DNA of 64,000 nucleotides from Trichoderma breve (GCF_028502605.1 NC_079237.1:1302001-1366000), one strand, 5' to 3'. Positions 22,209 to 33,417 are shown, numbered from the stretch's first letter. Notes: generated from the sequence alone by a model not told the origin. Program-made: numbers and translations.

Positions 22209-23918
22209 ATGGGTTCGGAGGACGACAGTCAGCAGAAGCCCGTCATCATCGTCGGCGGCGGCCTGGCCGGCCTTGTCGCTGCCTTTGAGCTGGCCGAGCG
22301 CAAGATCCCGTCGCTCATCATTGACCAGGAGAATGAAAACAGCCTGGGAGGACAGGCCTTTTGGTCTCTGGGCGGCTTGTTCCTGGTCAACTCGTACTAC
22401 CAGCGCCGCATGGGCATCAAGGACTCGCGGGAGCTGGCCATGCGTGACTGGCTGGGGTCTGCCGGCTTTGACCGTGACGAGGACTATTGGCCGCGGCAGT
22501 GGGCAAAGGCCTTTGTGGACTTTGCTGCAGACGAGTTTGAGGAGTATGTGAGGGCCCGCGGGCTGGGATTCCTCTTCAACGTGGGCTGGGCTGAGCGCGG
22601 CGATGGAAGGTCTGACGGCCATGGAAACTCGGTGCCGCGCTTCCACATTTCTTGGGGAGCTGGGCCGGAAGTTGTTCGCATCTTTGCGGATCCGGTGAAG
22701 AAGGCGGCGGAGGAGGGGCTGGTGCAGTTCAAGTTCCGGCATCAGGTTGACGAGCTCATCGTTGACGGCACCGGAAGGGCTGTTGGTGTCAAGGGCAGCG
22801 TCCTGGAGGACGACGACTCGGCAAGAGGCGTCAAGACATCACGGACTGTTGTCGACTCCTTCGAGCTGTACGGCTCTGCCATCATCGTAACCTCAGGTGG
22901 CATTGGCGGCGATATTGAGGCTGTGAAGCGGAATTGGCCTGTGGAAAGACTGGGACCAAAGGTACCAGATTACTTTGTCATTGGAGTGCCCGCTCACGTC
23001 GACGGCCGCATGCTTCACATCTCGGAAAGCGCCGGTGCCAACATTGTCAACCGTGACCGCATGTGGCACTACACCGAGGGCCTGCAAAACTGGGATCCTA
23101 TCTGGCCCGAGCACGGCATCCGCATCCTGCCGGCCCCTTCGTCTCTTTGGCTGGACGCTTCTGGTAAACGCTTCCCACCGTATCTGTTCCCCGGATCTGA
23201 TACCCTCAGCACGCTCAAGGCCATCTGCGCAACGGGCTACGACTACAGCTGGTTCATTCTTGACCAGTCCATCATTGCGCGTGAATTCGCCCTTTCTGGC
23301 TCGGAGCAGAACCCTGATCTGACGGCCAAGAGCATCTGGGAGGTGTTCAAGAATAGAATTTTTAGCAAGAAGGGGACAGTCAATGTGCAATTGTTTCAGG
23401 AAAACGGCAAGGATTTCATTGTTCGGGATACTCTCAAGGAGCTGGTGGCTGGCATGAACGAGCTGGCCAAGGAGCGAAATGGCCCTATCCTGGAATACGA
23501 AAAGATTAAGGAGGTTGTCGATGCTCGTGACGACCAGTTCAACAACACCTACTCAAAAGACGCGCAGGCCATGCTCGTCCACAATGCGAGGACGTACTGG
23601 CCAGACAAGCGTAGCCGTGTTGCGGTGCCTCACCGCCTGCAGGACCCTGCCCACGGCCCATTGATTGCAGTTCGACTCAATCTGCTCAGCCGCAAGACAC
23701 TCGGTGGCATCGAGACTAACCTCAACAGCAACGTCATGAGGAAAGACATGACGCCGTTCCCGGGGCTCTACGCCGCCGGCGAAGTGGCGGGATTCGGCGG
23801 TGGAGGCGTTCACGGCTACAACGCGCTCGAGGGAACGTTTTTGGGAGGCTGCATCTTTTCCGGCCGCACAGCTGGGCGAGCTGTAGCAGACGAGTTGTCC
23901 GAGGTCGTCAAGGAGTGA
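22209..23918 (+). CDS. FAD-binding dehydrogenase, KsdD/fumarate-reductase flavoprotein family
   Basis: A flavin dehydrogenase of 569 aa with no intron and no targeting signal. The dinucleotide-binding motif VIIVGGGLAGLVAAFELAER is at residues 12-31, followed by an acidic ribose-binding end (SLIIDQENENSLGGQAFWS). The middle has SSLWLDASGKRFPPY, and the end carries the second FAD contact, FPGLYAAGEVAGFGGGGVHGYNALEG (residues about 515-540, read in parts). This layout is that of the bacterial 'FAD-binding dehydrogenase' group related to 3-ketosteroid-delta-1-dehydrogenases. The substrate is unknown. It is followed in the same direction by a polysaccharide-lyase-like gene. The absence of introns in a long gene and the bacterial flavour raise the possibility of ancient transfer. 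Confidence 0.85.
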   Translation: MGSEDDSQQKPVIIVGGGLAGLVAAFELAERKIPSLIIDQENENSLGGQAFWSLGGLFLVNSYYQRRMGIKDSRELAMRDWLGSAGFDRDEDYWPRQWAKAFVDFAADEFEEYVRARGLGFLFNVGWAERGDGRSDGHGNSVPRFHISWGAGPEVVRIFADPVKKAAEEGLVQFKFRHQVDELIVDGTGRAVGVKGSVLEDDDSARGVKTSRTVVDSFELYGSAIIVTSGGIGGDIEAVKRNWPVERLGPKVPDYFVIGVPAHVDGRMLHISESAGANIVNRDRMWHYTEGLQNWDPIWPEHGIRILPAPSSLWLDASGKRFPPYLFPGSDTLSTLKAICATGYDYSWFILDQSIIAREFALSGSEQNPDLTAKSIWEVFKNRIFSKKGTVNVQLFQENGKDFIVRDTLKELVAGMNELAKERNGPILEYEKIKEVVDARDDQFNNTYSKDAQAMLVHNARTYWPDKRSRVAVPHRLQDPAHGPLIAVRLNLLSRKTLGGIETNLNSNVMRKDMTPFPGLYAAGEVAGFGGGGVHGYNALEGTFLGGCIFSGRTAGRAVADELSEVVKE

Positions 23919-24503
23919 AAAACCCCCCCACACACAACTCTCTTAATGCGAGGAACGGAATAAATGGCAAGTGGAGGGAGGAGTTGGCATTCTTGATTTA
24001 GTGTTAAGGCTATGGTTATCCTATTGATGCAATGACATTCATGTGTAAACGACAAAGGCGTGCGTATTTTTCCTATTTGACGGTCTATCATCTTTCCACT
24101 GCTCTAGTTCCGAGAAAAGAGGCATCGTTTATGTAGTTGGAGACTTGGAGTCGTCAAGGAACCAGGGTGTTGCGATGCTAGGCTAAATAGCTGATTGGTG
24201 GAACATTTCGCAAACAGCTTGCTCGGAAGAATTGCCCGAACCCCCAAATTGGTTTCTGCCGTGATGCAACTTTGCATCGTTCATCATTCTTGGGCACTTG
24301 GATGGGGTAATTGGCGGACAAGTATCCGTCCGTTCATGGATGGCTCGATGAGAATCTGGGGTTGAAATCTGGGGAAAGACAGGGGTGAGCTCCTTTGTCT
24401 ATAAGATGGGGAAGCTGGCATCCATTAATCTTGCCATCAAGCTTAATTGGAAGGGCAGACGACTTTCAACTGACTGGTTCTGGGATCAATTGAAATCGCC
24501 GCA
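23919..24503. other. intergenic, promoter of the lyase-like gene
   Basis: Holds the 3' flank of the FAD dehydrogenase and, at 24400-24405, a TATAAG box about 100 bp before the next ATG. No gene is seen. Confidence 0.6.
24400..24405 (+). promoter_or_regulatory. TATA-like box of the alginate-lyase-family gene
   Basis: TATAAG stands 104 bp upstream of the ATG, a usual distance for an inducible fungal secreted-enzyme gene. Confidence 0.45.
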
Positions 24504-25778
24504 ATGCACTTTTCTTCTCTCTCAGTTGCTCTGCTCTCTGCCGCGGGCGTGGCCAACGCCCTTCCTGGCCTTGCATTGCCCGGCCTTGGAGATATCTGGC
24601 CCTGGCCGTCAAAGATTCCCAACACCATCGTCATTGATGGCTACCGCCTTGTTGAAGCAAAGCTGCGCCTTACCTTGGGCGATGGCACTCTTAAGAAGGA
24701 ACTAAAGCATCTCACTGCTCAGGCGGATAGCTGGCTCAATCAAGGTCCCTGGACCGTCACAGCAAAGACGAAAGCTCCGCCTAACGGCACACTTCACGAC
24801 TACTCGTCTCAGGCACCTTATTGGTGGCCCAGCCCCAATACGCCGGATGGATGTCCCTACATTCAAAAGGACGGCGTACGCAATCCCGAGGTCGACCAGT
24901 ACCAGGACCGCGTGTCGGTTGGAATGATGTTCAACTCGACATACGTCTTGTCCCTAGCCTGGTACTACACGGGCAACCCCAAGTACTCCAAGCACGCGGC
25001 TGATATCCTCCGGACCTGGTTCCTCGACTCCAAGACGGCCATGAGCCCCAACCTAGACCACGCCCAGATCATCCCCTGCGCCAACACCGGCCGGTCAATC
25101 GGCATCATCGACTTCAGCCAGGAATACACAAACGTCATCGACGCCGTCGCCATCCTCAACACCGGCGCCCCCGGCTGGAGCAAGGCCGACGGCAAAGCCT
25201 TTGTGAGCTGGAACAAGCAGTTCCTGACGTGGCTAGCCGACTCGCCCTTTGGCGTCGAAGAGGCCGCCGCCCAGAACAACCACGGCACATTTGCCAACAT
25301 GCAGATCGCCGCCCTGGCGCTCTTCACGGGCAACATCTCGCTCGCGGTGCAGCGGGCACAGCTCGCCAAGAGCTTCATCAACAGCCAAATCACCGCCAAC
25401 GGGTCCCAGCCGCAAGAACTCGCCCGCACGCGCAGCTTCCACTACTCCAACTTTGACCTGACGGCACACCTCCGCTTCGCGCTCATCGCCCGGAAAGTCG
25501 GCGTCGACTTGTTCAAGTATAAGGGCCCGCAGGGCCAGACGCTGTTCAAGGCCGTCGAGTTCCTTGTTCCTGCAGCGGCGGGTGGTGCGAGCAAGTGGAC
25601 GTATCCGGAGCTGGGATTCACGCAGTACGCGGCGACGGATAACGTCAGGGCGGCGGCGCAAGAGGGCGACTGGGCTGCTGCCAAGGTGTTGTCGAAGCTG
25701 GTTCCGCCTCCTGGGGGGGATATTTTTGGGCTGAGGCCGGCGCCGCAGCAGTTGGATAGCATTGCGACGGTTGGATAA
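24504..25778 (+). CDS. secreted alginate-lyase-family polysaccharide lyase (PL38-like)
   Basis: A secreted 424-aa enzyme, intronless. Residues 1-19 are a signal peptide (HFSSLSVALLSAAGVANA). The alginate-lyase domain (Pfam Alginate_lyase type) covers roughly residues 80-340, with SSQAPYWWPSPNTPDG near its start, the hallmark NNHGTF around the putative catalytic His, and RTRSFHYSNFDL further on. In fungi such proteins belong to the CAZy group that includes glucuronan lyases, so beta-elimination of a uronic-acid polymer is likely; alginate itself is an uncertain substrate. Four NxT/S glycosylation sites are present. The preceding FAD dehydrogenase points the same way, but a shared pathway is only a guess. 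Confidence 0.85.
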   Translation: MHFSSLSVALLSAAGVANALPGLALPGLGDIWPWPSKIPNTIVIDGYRLVEAKLRLTLGDGTLKKELKHLTAQADSWLNQGPWTVTAKTKAPPNGTLHDYSSQAPYWWPSPNTPDGCPYIQKDGVRNPEVDQYQDRVSVGMMFNSTYVLSLAWYYTGNPKYSKHAADILRTWFLDSKTAMSPNLDHAQIIPCANTGRSIGIIDFSQEYTNVIDAVAILNTGAPGWSKADGKAFVSWNKQFLTWLADSPFGVEEAAAQNNHGTFANMQIAALALFTGNISLAVQRAQLAKSFINSQITANGSQPQELARTRSFHYSNFDLTAHLRFALIARKVGVDLFKYKGPQGQTLFKAVEFLVPAAAGGASKWTYPELGFTQYAATDNVRAAAQEGDWAAAKVLSKLVPPPGGDIFGLRPAPQQLDSIATVG

Positions 25779-25982
25779 GGGATTGATGATGAATTGCTTG
25801 CTTGTCTCGGGTTGCAAGACAAGGGGGTCTTTCTTATTGTGTTACTTTATATAGATGCCATGTGAAATGACGGGTGGCTGGAATGAATAATGCTATTTTT
25901 ATTTTCTCTATCTAACCCCAGCCCCTCTACTACATGTTGAATCTATCTTCAAATACTAGCCATGCTATATATTCCCAGACAT

Positions 25983-27979
25983 TCAATAACTCACGCTATA
26001 AGCCTGCCAGTATCCCAACCCCCCAGTCAAAGAAGCATAACTCGACGATCCTCGCCCTCCAATAGCCAGATACCTCTGCGTGCCCTTGACATTGAACGCA
26101 TATCCCTTCCCGCTTTTGTAGCTCACAGTAAAGACAACGGCATTCCGGGCATTCTTGCAAAGAACCCCAGACGCGCAAATGTAGTTACTACCAGCATCAT
26201 CAGAAAGCGTGAAATCCGCACCTCCAATCACCACCGCGTGAGCAATCCAGCGCTGAGACGGCGTGTCGTGTCGTGCAGTGGCTCGGCTGACAGCCAGAGA
26301 GCTGGCATATGTCGTCTTTTGGGCGAGTGCGAAGCCGTTTGCTTCGAGGACAATGTGGCGCCCCTCGGTGAGCATTCCGCGCATGGGCTTGAAACCCTGC
26401 TCGACTTGGCTGGGCATGTCTGCGATCACGCCGTTGCCGGTATACGGAATGGGAGGCTGGACGTCAGAGTACAGAGACTGGCAGTACGAAGAACCGTCAT
26501 AAACGCCATTGGAATCAGTGTGAGGCGTCTGAGGCGTGGGGATAATCGGAATAGAGTAATCGGGATTGTCAAAGTCAAAGGCATCAGTAAGGTCAGACAT
26601 ATGGTCACGGCGCCACCCGACCATCTGGTCCGTCGTGACGTTGCGGCCCTTTGCAGCCTGCCACTTCTCAACGAACTTGATCTGCGAGTTGTGGTCGCTG
26701 TGAGCAGTGTAGACGCCGCCCTTGCGCGTCCACGGGGAGACGATGTAAAAAGGCAGTCTGAAGCCGGGGCCGAGAAACGTGTAGCCGACTTCACCATACG
26801 GGTCCTGGATCCATTCGCCTGATGTACCATTCGGGGAGTGGTAGGGGCTAACGTGGTCGAACCAGCCGCCGGTTTCGTCGTAGGAGAAAATGAGCGCTGT
26901 TTTGTTATACTTGGGTGAGTTGAGAACGGCCTGGGCGACTTGGTATTGCAGCCAAGCGCCGTCATGAGGTGAATAAGGAGGATGTTCTGAGAGCTCCATG
27001 GGGCCGACAATGTATGAGACTTCGGGCAGAGTTCCGTTGGCAGCCTGTGCATAGAAGGTGTCGAGGGAGAGACCCTTCATGCCTCTGTTGTACAAGCTGG
27101 ATCCTGGCTCAGCATCCTGGAATTGCTGAAACCTGGCATACGAGTTGTCGTCGAAGTTGTCCTCGTTCTGAAAGACTTGCCAAGAGACACCAGCGTCTTC
27201 ATAGTACTCGCCAACAGTCTTCCACTTGAGCGGATAACAGTTGAAGCCGCCAGTTTCACAGCCCGGAGTAATGTTGTTGTCGATGTAAGGGTTGCCGCCT
27301 TCATCTGGAGTCTGAGGACCACCGGGGGCGTTGACACTGCCGGAGAGCCATGTCACTCTGTTGGGGTTGGTAGCAGCAACAACACCTTCCTGAGATTCTT
27401 TATTAGCCTTTGTTTCGTCTAGTCTTTCAGAATGTAGACCTGCCTGGTACATGTCTCCAACGACAAAATTTTCCGCCAAAGCGAACTGAATAGGAATATC
27501 CTGACGCTTGTAGAATCCAATGCTGTAAGGGCTATTTCCCACGGCCCAATGGTCGTTGGTACCGCCATTCCACGCGGCATGGTTCTCTTGCCAGCTGTTG
27601 CTTCCAGAAACTATGCATTGGGTTGATTCGGTCCAGTTGCCACCGAGGTAGTTGATGTAAAAAGGCGTCACGTAGTCGGTCTCGTTGGTTAATTGAGAAT
27701 TCGTCAACTGTTTCCAGACCGGGACGCCGTCGTTCAACTGCAGGTTCGCATCGCCGAAACCACGGACACCCGCCATGGTGCCGAAATAGTGGTCAAACGC
27801 ACGGTTTTCTAAACTCCAATGTTAACAAACCGATTCACAGACAATTTCTAGACACATGTGATTATACCCTGCATGAAGAGGACGACATGGTCAATATCCT
27901 TCAAGCTTCCAGCTCGGACAAGACCAATGATGCAAAACAGGCCTGCCGACGCCGGTCCTAAGCTCCTGAGGAGAGGCAT
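25983..27979 (-). CDS. secreted non-haemolytic phospholipase C-type phosphoesterase
   Basis: A secreted phosphoesterase of the phosphatidylcholine-preferring PLC/acid-phosphatase family, about 627 aa. Exons 27979-27868, 27808-27444 and 27389-25983. The signal peptide is SLGPASAGLFCIIGLVRA. The mature protein opens with the family motif DHVVLFMQENRAFDHYFG, created by the first splice. Later family blocks are NPNRVTWLSGS, LIFSYDETGGWFDHVSPYH and GPGFRLPFYIVSPWTR. A C-terminal beta-rich region follows from about residue 500. Intron 2 (54 nt) has GC-AG borders and is a multiple of three without a stop, so retention would insert 18 residues within the conserved MYQ-EGVVAATNP segment; removal restores the family sequence. 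It is convergent with the lyase gene, 204 bp between stops. Confidence 0.9.
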
Positions 27980-29515
27980 TCTTGGTGATTGGGAAAATGA
28001 AGCAATACGGAAGAATGCTGGAACACAACCAATTCTATCCACCCTGTTTCACCGCAGAGGACTGACGCGGTACTTAAGCAAACATGCTCAAGTAAGCATC
28101 ATGGATCTTTTTAATTGACTATTTCATGGATTGAGCTCTGTGCGCATATAATCAGAGACCGCCCCCCTCATGTCTAACCCCGACAACGTGATTTGTCCAT
28201 CGCAGTGTAGCATTGCGGCCTCAAGCGCGGCCGTCCGTGCCGAGCACAAGCAGCTCGTCGTGCGGTTAAAGAGCAATGGACAATGGATAAAGGAGAAAGC
28301 GTGAGGTTGCATCTCTCTCAACTATTACCGAAACCCCGAATCGGAAGGTCAGTGGTGATCACAGCGGCAGAGGACGGCCATAGCGTAGGAACTTGTGCAG
28401 CACAGCGGCGACGAGATGCGACGATCATCGGCCAACATCGCTGTGGTTGAGAAAAAAATCTGAATAGAATAAACGTGAAAAAAAAATAAAGACCAGAGCT
28501 TTTGCACATGTTAAGTTAGTCGCTGTCAATGTTTCACCAAGGCATGTGATTGGGCGGAGGGGGAAGGCCAGATGCGAGATGGCCAGGCGATTGAGACATG
28601 TGCCCTCCAGAAGCCAATAGCATCGGCACGGCGGCCCTCGTGATGGCGGTTGTGGTTGGCTGGAGCTGCAAGGCTCTGCAGGGATGCTTGGATTTAGTGC
28701 AAGGGACTGCGAAGAAGGGGGTTCCACAGGCCGTGATATGCTGCAGGTGAAGGTGAGTGTTGGTGGAGACTCTTTGGACAGAGTTAAGCGATAAAGACGG
28801 GAAAAGCCTCATACTATAATAGTAGGGCTTGGCTGAGGATAGAGTACCCGGGCGAGAGAAGTATGTTAGGTCTAAAGTTGAGAGCTATAACTCTGTTCGA
28901 AGTGTGGCTTTGCTGGACGAGATAGGGGTCATCGAATCATGTAAGTCGGGATATGGTATGATGTATAACGCAAGCGGGTGAGGCTGAGAAAGAGCTGAGA
29001 TAGACTCCCGAGTACGGACCTCCTCACTCAGCCACCCGCGAAAATCAAAAACCCAAAACCCAAGATAACAGACCCTTGAAATTTCTCTTCTTAGCCGGCG
29101 TCTCGGCGTTAGTACTCGTGTACTAGTCCCCAAACCTTGGATAGCTTCCTCACCAACTCTGTGGGGCCCTCCGCCAGACCCAGGAATCGACAAATCAAGG
29201 GCAACGTCCCCACGTGCTGGTCAGTGCTCGGCAGTCAATGCCGACTCGCAGTGACGAATCTTCCGCGCGTTCTTATACCGATGATGCGATGGTTTCTCAT
29301 CGCCCGCCCTTTGAGCTTCGGGCTATGTTCTCCCACATGCCGGTGACGCGCTATTACGAGTACCTTTGACTTCCTCCTCCTGCTTTATGGTCTTTGCTTC
29401 TCCTTTCGCTGGGCTGGACTAGTTGAGTTTTTGGCGAGGGATACGATCGATATCTTCTCATCAGAACCTCTTCTAGTTGAAAGCTGAGTGAGAGTGAAGA
29501 GTGGGAAAACACAAT
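27980..29515. other. 1.5-kb divergent intergenic region
   Basis: Separates the divergent phospholipase C and multicopper oxidase genes and should hold both promoters. No conserved open frame or RNA gene is recognised. Confidence 0.55.
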
Positions 29516-31585
29516 ATGAAGGACCAACCCGAGGAGCGGCGTCTACTCGACGAAGTAGACGGCCGTGACAGCGATGACGTTGCCACGCAGCTCAGCGTCG
29601 ACGACGAGGTACTCGACGAGGAACAAGACGACGTGATAGAGCCCGTCGTCGTCCGCCCGCGTCGAAAGCCCAGCTTCACGCTGCTCCGGATCGCGGGCCT
29701 CGTCGTTGCGCTGTGCCTGGGCACGCTGGCCGTGCTGCTCTTCGCCATGAACCGGCACGTCGCCCCGTTGGACGACCAGCTTGCTATTCCTCTTCACCCG
29801 ACCGAGCACTCCACACGAGATCCTACCACGCTGACCTTTGACTGGCACGTCACACTGGGTGTCCGAGCCCCGGACGGGGTGGAGAAGCAGGTCTATCTGA
29901 TCAACGGTGGGTGATATGGCAGACACTCACACTGAGTTCTTACATTAGGTACTCGGTTTCGTTTCATTGGCTGGCTGACACTCTGAGTGCAGGACAGTTC
30001 CCGGGCCCGACTATCGAGGGCCGATCTGGGGACCGTATCATCGTCCGTGTCCACAATGAACTCAAGGACGACGAAGGTGTCTCGCTGCACTGGCATGGCC
30101 TGCGTATGCAGGGCTTCAACAACATGGATGGCGCTGTGGGATTCACTCAGTGTCCCATCCCCGCCGGCGGTTCATTCGTCTATGATTTCCGTATCCGCGA
30201 CGACGAGTACGGAACCTTCTGGTGGCATAGTCACTCCCAGCTGCAGAGAGCAGACGGCCTCTTTGGCGGCTTAGTGATCCACGAGCCACGCCGTCACAAC
30301 TCTGACGCACCCGTGCAAGATGAGGCTCTACTGCTCATCGGCGACTGGTTCCATCGCAAGCACGACGACGTCCTCGCTTGGTACAGCAGCCCGGCGAGTG
30401 CAGGCAACGAGCCTGTCCCAGACTCCATGGTCATCAACGGCCGCGGCCGATACGACTGCTCCATGGCTGTGCCGGCGAGACCCGTCCAGTGCAAGACGAC
30501 ATCCTTGAGTAACTTCCCGCCGATGATTAGGAGGTCTACGGGAGAGACGCTGCTCAGAGTGGTGAATACGGGCACAATCACCGGCTTGACGCTCGGTGTT
30601 GACGGTGCTTCACTTCAGCCTACGCAAGTCGATGGAGGCTGCAAGGTAGATTCAAAGGCAGCTGATTCCGTCGGGATTCTCTATCCCGGCGAGAGAGTTG
30701 ACTTGCTACTCAAGTGGAAGAGCGACCAGGCCGCGGAGCCATGGTTCAACGTCTACCTGGATCATGAGTGAGTTCTTTCATAACCCACCTCGACATTTCA
30801 CGATATCAGTCTGGTGGTTACAGTATCTAACAAGTTCTAGGAATCTCCGCTTCGGCAATCCGGCCCTCAACCCAAACCATACCTTCCCTGCTCTCCCTAA
30901 AACAGTCACAGCTCACGATCGAGACCATGCGTCTCTCTTGAAATTCAGTAGCAGTCACCTTGACCTTGCCACACTTACCGCCACCCACGAACCAGCTCCT
31001 ATTGTTACGGCAGAGGAGGAACAGACGATTCTCTTTTATGTGTCAACTCAAAAGCTTGCGGTCCATGGAAACAAACCTCTTGGCTTTGTAAATCATACCA
31101 TCTGGCAGCCTCAGGCGGTGCCACTACTGTCGCAAAACCGGTCATCTTGGGACGAACACCAGCTCATCCCCTTCATCGGCAGTGGATCAAAGCCCACCAA
31201 GGTCAAGCTCGTCATCAACAACCTCGACGATGGTTCTCACCCATTCCATCTTCACGGACATTCATTCCAAGTGCTGTCCTCTTTCCGGGCCGACAAGGCT
31301 AAACTGGGGACTTATAACCCTTTCGAGACATCAGATGCCGACTCACCGGATCACTGGCAGCGGGAGAAGCCACTTCGGAAAGACACAGTCAGTGTGCCGA
31401 GGAGGGGGCACGTGGTGCTCTCGTTTGTCGCTGACAATCCTGGAATGTGGATGTTGCATTGCCATATGTTGGTACACCTGGGAACAGGCATGGCTACCGG
31501 CTTTCAGGTCGGAGTACCAGAGGATGAAGAGCATGTATATGGGATGGATGAATCAGCAGCGAGATTATGCAAGGCGTCGAAATAA
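29516..31585 (+). CDS. membrane-anchored multicopper oxidase (laccase/ferroxidase-like)
   Basis: Oxidises small substrates (phenols or metal ions) with reduction of O2 to water. Exons 29516-29906, 29993-30767 and 30841-31585 give 636 aa. All four copper motifs are present: LHWHGL, FWWHSHSQL, HPFHLHGHSF and HCHMLVHLGTGMA. The type-1 copper axial position is Met, which predicts a lower redox potential than Leu/Phe laccases. Instead of a cleavable signal peptide there is an acidic N-terminus of about 55 residues, an Arg cluster, then one hydrophobic helix (LLRIAGLVVALCLGTLAVLL), so a type II membrane protein with the oxidase outside or in a lumen is expected. Splice joins restore LINGQFPGPTIEG and YLDHENLRFG. 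No Fet3-type C-terminal anchor is seen. Substrate is open. Confidence 0.92.
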
Positions 31586-31859
31586 CAAAGATACCAGAGA
31601 TACCCAGATACCCAAATCATAACAAACAAACACGCATGAGAACAAGATATAAACAGAATAGCTAGTTATAAAAAAACGAGAAAAAGAGACCAAAATATTT
31701 GAATAAATTTTTATGAACCATATTAGTCCAAAGGGGTCTGGTAAAAATATACAGAGAATATGAACAAGGGGGTATATTTGACCAAAGAATAAACATCATA
31801 TCCGAGACGTAAGCTATCCCTCGACGGGGATGGTTATTTTCATGATAGTTACCGCAACA

Positions 31860-32723
31860 TCAAAGAATGTAGAATATGGAAATTAATGAAAGGATGGATA
31901 TCCAAAGTAAGAAATCCGGACACGTCAGACTCCGTGCACCGTTTTCGTCATCGGCATCGGCAGCCGGGGTCGGGGCCGGCGCGGGCACTGGAACTCCGGT
32001 AGGCACCGTTGGTGGCGCTCCAGCAAGAACTTTATCTCCAGAAGGGTACTGGATGTTCCATACGGGATCTGTCTTGAGGGCATCAGGCACGCCGAGGGTG
32101 CCTGGACAAGATGGTTGGTTGGCATTGGGCCAATCCAAAGTGCAAGTCTGGTCTTGTCCCAGCGTGCAAATGGAGTCGAGGATGTTGTACAGGACATAAT
32201 TGCTGCCCACCCACGAGTTCTCCTGCTCAAGACAGCTGGCAAGGAAGTTCATGCTGTTTGCCGCGCTGAGGGGGAGCTTGCTGCCCTTTGTATGGATCAG
32301 GCTCGCGCAATTGGACGGGTCCACGTTTTGCGTTGTCATCGCGACGGGTCCTCCGGCAAAGGGCTTCTTCGTTGCCGAGTAGCCCGTGTAAAGGTAGTTC
32401 CAGGCATCGTAGCTGATGTCGTGCGCGCCCTGCGATTGGTCGACGCGAAGCAGATAGACTTGGCGGTCCTGGTACTGCAGAGAGACGCAAATGTTGTTGC
32501 AGTCGACTGAGTCGGGCCAGTAAGCGACACGGTTGGTATTAACCTTGCAACCCAGAACGCCGACAGAGGACGAGTAGCTGTCGTGGGGTGTCGCCCAGAC
32601 GGTGGTGGAAGATGAGCTGCTGTCGCTGCGAGGGATTGAAGCAGCTAGAACAAGAGCAGGAGTTGCCAGCAAGGGCAGTAGAGAGTGGAGGCTGAAGAGC
32701 ATCGTTGACGAGAGCGTCGTCAT
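31860..32723 (-). CDS. secreted protein with predicted GPI anchor, unknown function
   Basis: A 287-aa protein without introns. Residues 1-32 form a signal peptide ending near LVLAASIP; a second ATG at 32702 gives a shorter one. A Ser/Thr-rich linker leads to a Cys-rich domain (about residues 55-210) starting GVLGCKVNTNRVAYWP, with DCNNICVSL, ISYDAWNYLYTG and SICTLGQDQTCTLDWPNA; the Cys count suggests disulfides. A Pro/Ala linker follows, then ENGARS and a hydrophobic tail (FLLWISILSLISIFYIL) typical of a GPI signal. I know of similar fungal cell-surface proteins but no established function; a barwin/RlpA-like fold is possible and unproven. It is convergent with the multicopper oxidase. Confidence 0.8.
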   Translation of the reverse strand: MTTLSSTMLFSLHSLLPLLATPALVLAASIPRSDSSSSSTTVWATPHDSYSSSVGVLGCKVNTNRVAYWPDSVDCNNICVSLQYQDRQVYLLRVDQSQGAHDISYDAWNYLYTGYSATKKPFAGGPVAMTTQNVDPSNCASLIHTKGSKLPLSAANSMNFLASCLEQENSWVGSNYVLYNILDSICTLGQDQTCTLDWPNANQPSCPGTLGVPDALKTDPVWNIQYPSGDKVLAGAPPTVPTGVPVPAPAPTPAADADDENGARSLTCPDFLLWISILSLISIFYIL

Positions 32724-33417
32724 AAGGAATGGAGACACTGAGTCATCACAGGCCAAGCATGGGCCAGCGGGTCAATTCAGTGGGAAGGGATTAAGAGAGG
32801 GAATAAAAAAAAAGAGCGACAGGCGGCGTGGCGCCGTAGCGGCGAGAAAGGAGGGAAGATGGAGCTGATGCTAGGAATAGCGCCAATTCGCGTGGATTTA
32901 TGAAAGAGGGAAAAAGAGAAACTGAAGCGAGAAAAAAAACCGTTCGACAATCGAGATGCAGCCAAATCTGGGGGAAATTTGGTGGTCAGGGGATTTTCAT
33001 GCGGGCTAGGCGGGTTTGGGGCTAGCCTGACGCAGCCTTTCCCGATGGAGCCGTCGCGGGAAAAACGTGGGCAGCTCCACCAAGCAGATAAGAAAAGATG
33101 TGGGAATATCTACTAAACGATTCATATCAAAATGGATACAGATGTAAAATGAATGAAGATTGTAGAAATAATAATAATTCATGTATTGAGGAACAAAGAA
33201 ATATCCTACTGCGGCGACCGAATCAGACAACGAAAATCGGAGGGCGGATGTGGGGAATTCATATAATACACTTTGACGAAACGTGACACACACGTGCCCT
33301 TCCTTTTTATTTGTGGTTTTCTTGTTTTCGTCCCACCATCCAGATTGCCCATCCGCCAGGTATCATCAGTTTGATGTTTTTTTTTTGTTTTCGACTTCAT
33401 TTTTTTTCATCTCTCAT
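32724..33417. other. intergenic, promoter of the GPI-anchored protein gene
   Basis: Contains purine-rich stretches (32790-32940) next to the start of the minus-strand gene and the 3' flank of the small gene that follows. Nothing else is recognised. Confidence 0.5.

Noticed and set aside
17463..25778. Protease, FAD dehydrogenase and lyase considered as a biosynthetic gene cluster
   Set aside because: No polyketide, peptide or terpene synthase; shared orientation alone is weak evidence.
25962..26822. 286-codon plus-strand frame
   Set aside because: Antisense to the phospholipase C gene; starts without ATG support and shows no domain.
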